Made by a program: the position numbers and the translations under genes | Notes under the pieces: model-generated | Seen by the model: the letters and a program-made list of their open reading frames with translations, nothing else | Told to the model about the DNA's origin: nothing | Database searches by the model: none | DNA from: JAVVHH01 sp963848035 | GTDB taxonomy: Bacteria > Pseudomonadota > Alphaproteobacteria > Acetobacterales > Acetobacteraceae | DNA length: 64,000 nucleotides | NCBI GenBank assembly: GCA_963848035.1 | Contig: CAWKCD010000001.1 | Coordinates: forward strand, 1,922,001 to 1,986,000 | Reading direction: 5' to 3' | Shown: positions 62,709 to 64,000 of the stretch, one piece after another | Layout of the letters: the number at the start of each line of letters is the position of its first letter | Numbering within the stretch: position 1 is the stretch's first letter

Positions 62709-64000
62709 TCAGCTTCGGACGAGGTTGAAACTCGGTTGCATCAGGTCTGGCCGGGCGACCCGCACGAGCGGGCCGATCGCGGCCAGGGTGGCGAACAGCA
62801 GGGCTAGCTCGATCACGTACACGGCGAGATAGCCGGTGGCTGGAGTTTGCAGGGTGGGGCCGAACAGGCCGGCATCGGCCATCATGCCGACGCCGTCACG
62901 GATCAGTCCGCCGGCAGCCACGGCGCAACCGGCCGCGGAGGCCTGCACGGCTCCCCAGATCCCGAGAATGAGGCCGACCTGGGTGCTGCCGCAGGTGCTG
63001 ATCGCGGCGGTGAGGGTGCAGTGCGCGAACAGGCCGGCGCCCAGGCCGATACCCATAACCCCGAGGGCGAACAGGAAAGGCGCTTCGAATGGGGCGGCAA
63101 AGATCAGAGCCGTGAAGGCGGCGAGGCCGGCGAGGGCGCCGGTGCCGGCGAGGCGATAGGGGTCGGCGCCTTGGCCGAGGAGCTTGGCGCCGATACCGAA
63201 GCCGATCAGGCCGCCGACGGCGAGCAGCGCGGTCATCGCCGTGGTGGCGGAGACCGAGAGGTGGAGGACCTTGCCGCCGTAAGGCTCGAGCAGGATGTCC
63301 TGCATCGAGAAGGCGAAGGTGCCGACGGCCAAGGCGACCAAGCGGCGGCCAGCCTGGCCCCCGCGGCGAAACTCGCGCCAGGTCTCGAGAAAGCTCTTGT
63401 CGCTGCCCTGGGTGCGGGAGGTGTCGCGCGCTTCCTGCTTCCAGAGCGCGATGCAGTTCAGGACCATCGTCAACACGGCCGAGCCCTGGATGACCTGGAT
63501 CAGCCGCAACTCGCTAAACGGGGAAAGCACTGCCCCGAAGACGAGGGCGCTGATGACCATGCCGAGGAGCAGCATCATGCAGAGGAGGGCGACGACCTTT
63601 GGCTGTGCGCGGGCAGGGGCGAGGTCGGTGGCGAGTGCGAGGCCGACGGTCTGGACCGTGTGCAGCCCGGCGCCGACGAGCAGGAAAGCCAACGCGGCCG
63701 CGGCGTCGCCGATCCAGGCGGGTCCGTTGCTGTCGCCCGAAAGGATTATGAGCGCGAACGGCATGATGGCGAGTCCGCCGAACTGCAGCAGGGTGCCGAA
63801 CCAGAGATAGGGGACCCGGCGCCAGCCGAGGACGGAGCGGTGCGTGTCGGAACGGAAGCCGACGACCGCGCGGAACGGCGCGAAGACGAGAGGCAGCGAG
63901 ACCATGACGGCGACGAGCCAGGCGGGAACGCCTAGTTCGACGATCATGACGCGGTTCAGCGTGCCGATCAGGAGCACGACGGCCATGCCGACAGTGACCT
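62709..64000 (-). CDS. lhaA: Light-harvesting complex assembly transporter-like protein LhaA (5' end outside)
   Basis: Polytopic protein of the BCD/PucC branch of the major facilitator family, at least 429 residues visible. Seen: VVGFRSDTHRSVLGWRRVPY, GLHTVQTVGLALATDLAPAR, MQDILLEPYGGKVLHLSVSA and GAGLFAHCTLTAAISTCGST. LhaA is needed for LH1 assembly, probably delivering bacteriochlorophyll. The frame is open through the right edge, so the start is outside. It is ten bases upstream of puhA, the usual lhaA-puhA order. Confidence 0.93.
   Translation of the reverse strand, partial: VTVGMAVVLLIGTLNRVMIVELGVPAWLVAVMVSLPLVFAPFRAVVGFRSDTHRSVLGWRRVPYLWFGTLLQFGGLAIMPFALIILSGDSNGPAWIGDAAAALAFLLVGAGLHTVQTVGLALATDLAPARAQPKVVALLCMMLLLGMVISALVFGAVLSPFSELRLIQVIQGSAVLTMVLNCIALWKQEARDTSRTQGSDKSFLETWREFRRGGQAGRRLVALAVGTFAFSMQDILLEPYGGKVLHLSVSATTAMTALLAVGGLIGFGIGAKLLGQGADPYRLAGTGALAGLAAFTALIFAAPFEAPFLFALGVMGIGLGAGLFAHCTLTAAISTCGSTQVGLILGIWGAVQASAAGCAVAAGGLIRDGVGMMADAGLFGPTLQTPATGYLAVYVIELALLFATLAAIGPLVRVARPDLMQPSFNLVRS

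Overview
This window is very GC-rich (about 70 % by eye). It carries most of one half of a photosynthesis gene cluster (PGC) from a bacteriochlorophyll-a-type purple alphaproteobacterium. The puf operon, a tetraheme reaction-centre cytochrome, a HiPIP, a CycM-like cytochrome, aerobic cyclase AcsF and spirilloxanthin-type crt genes together suggest a photosynthetic member of the Acetobacteraceae/Rhodospirillales (Rhodopila- or Rhodovastum-like). The family is an inference; the purple phototroph identity is secure.

Layout. From 0 to 31.8 kb lies mostly housekeeping DNA: a transglutaminase-like protein, ilvE, kup, an alpha/beta hydrolase, a peptide-type ABC binding protein, hisN, kdsB-pheA, a DUF3035 lipoprotein, lspA-ileS, ndh, ribF, a hydratase-SDR-cytochrome b561 operon, tRNA-Thr(UGU), a GT22-like mannosyltransferase, a SirB1-like protein and thiC behind a TPP riboswitch. 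Inside it, about 9.75-13.75 kb is an island with different codon style: a LysR regulator divergent from two SDRs, a SnoaL-like protein and a methyltransferase. It is bordered on the left by the stump of a response-regulator gene. At 31.9-34.0 kb an orphan cytosine-5 DNA methyltransferase, a receiver protein and a PAS/HWE-type histidine kinase overlap one another.

The PGC begins at 34.0 kb: bchI-bchD-bchO-small membrane protein, crtI-crtB, an insertion of a solute-binding protein and a DUF1275 protein, crtC and crtD (minus strand), then crtE-crtF-bchC-bchX-bchY-bchZ-pufB-pufA-pufL-pufM-pufC (plus strand, superoperon order) and a tandem two-heme cytochrome. Facing this are HiPIP, hemA, puhE, acsF, a small conserved ORF, puhC, puhB, puhA and lhaA (minus strand), which runs off the right edge. 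Together these genes make 5-aminolevulinate, insert Mg, build the isocyclic ring, reduce the chlorin, make carotenoids, and assemble LH1 and the reaction centre with its electron donors. PpsR/CrtJ-like TGT-N12-ACA boxes lie before bchI, crtI, crtD/crtE and (doubled, 8 bp apart) bchC.

Quality warning. About 20 single-base indels break otherwise well conserved genes (kup, hydrolase, LysR, SDR, SnoaL-like, ileS, ndh, ribF, GT22, thiC, dcm, crtC, puhB). About three quarters look like one extra base. This looks like sequencing or assembly error rather than real gene decay, so these genes are listed at full reconstructed extent with the break positions given. A second whole-window theme is a family of intergenic palindromic elements about 145-155 bp long, in three copies.
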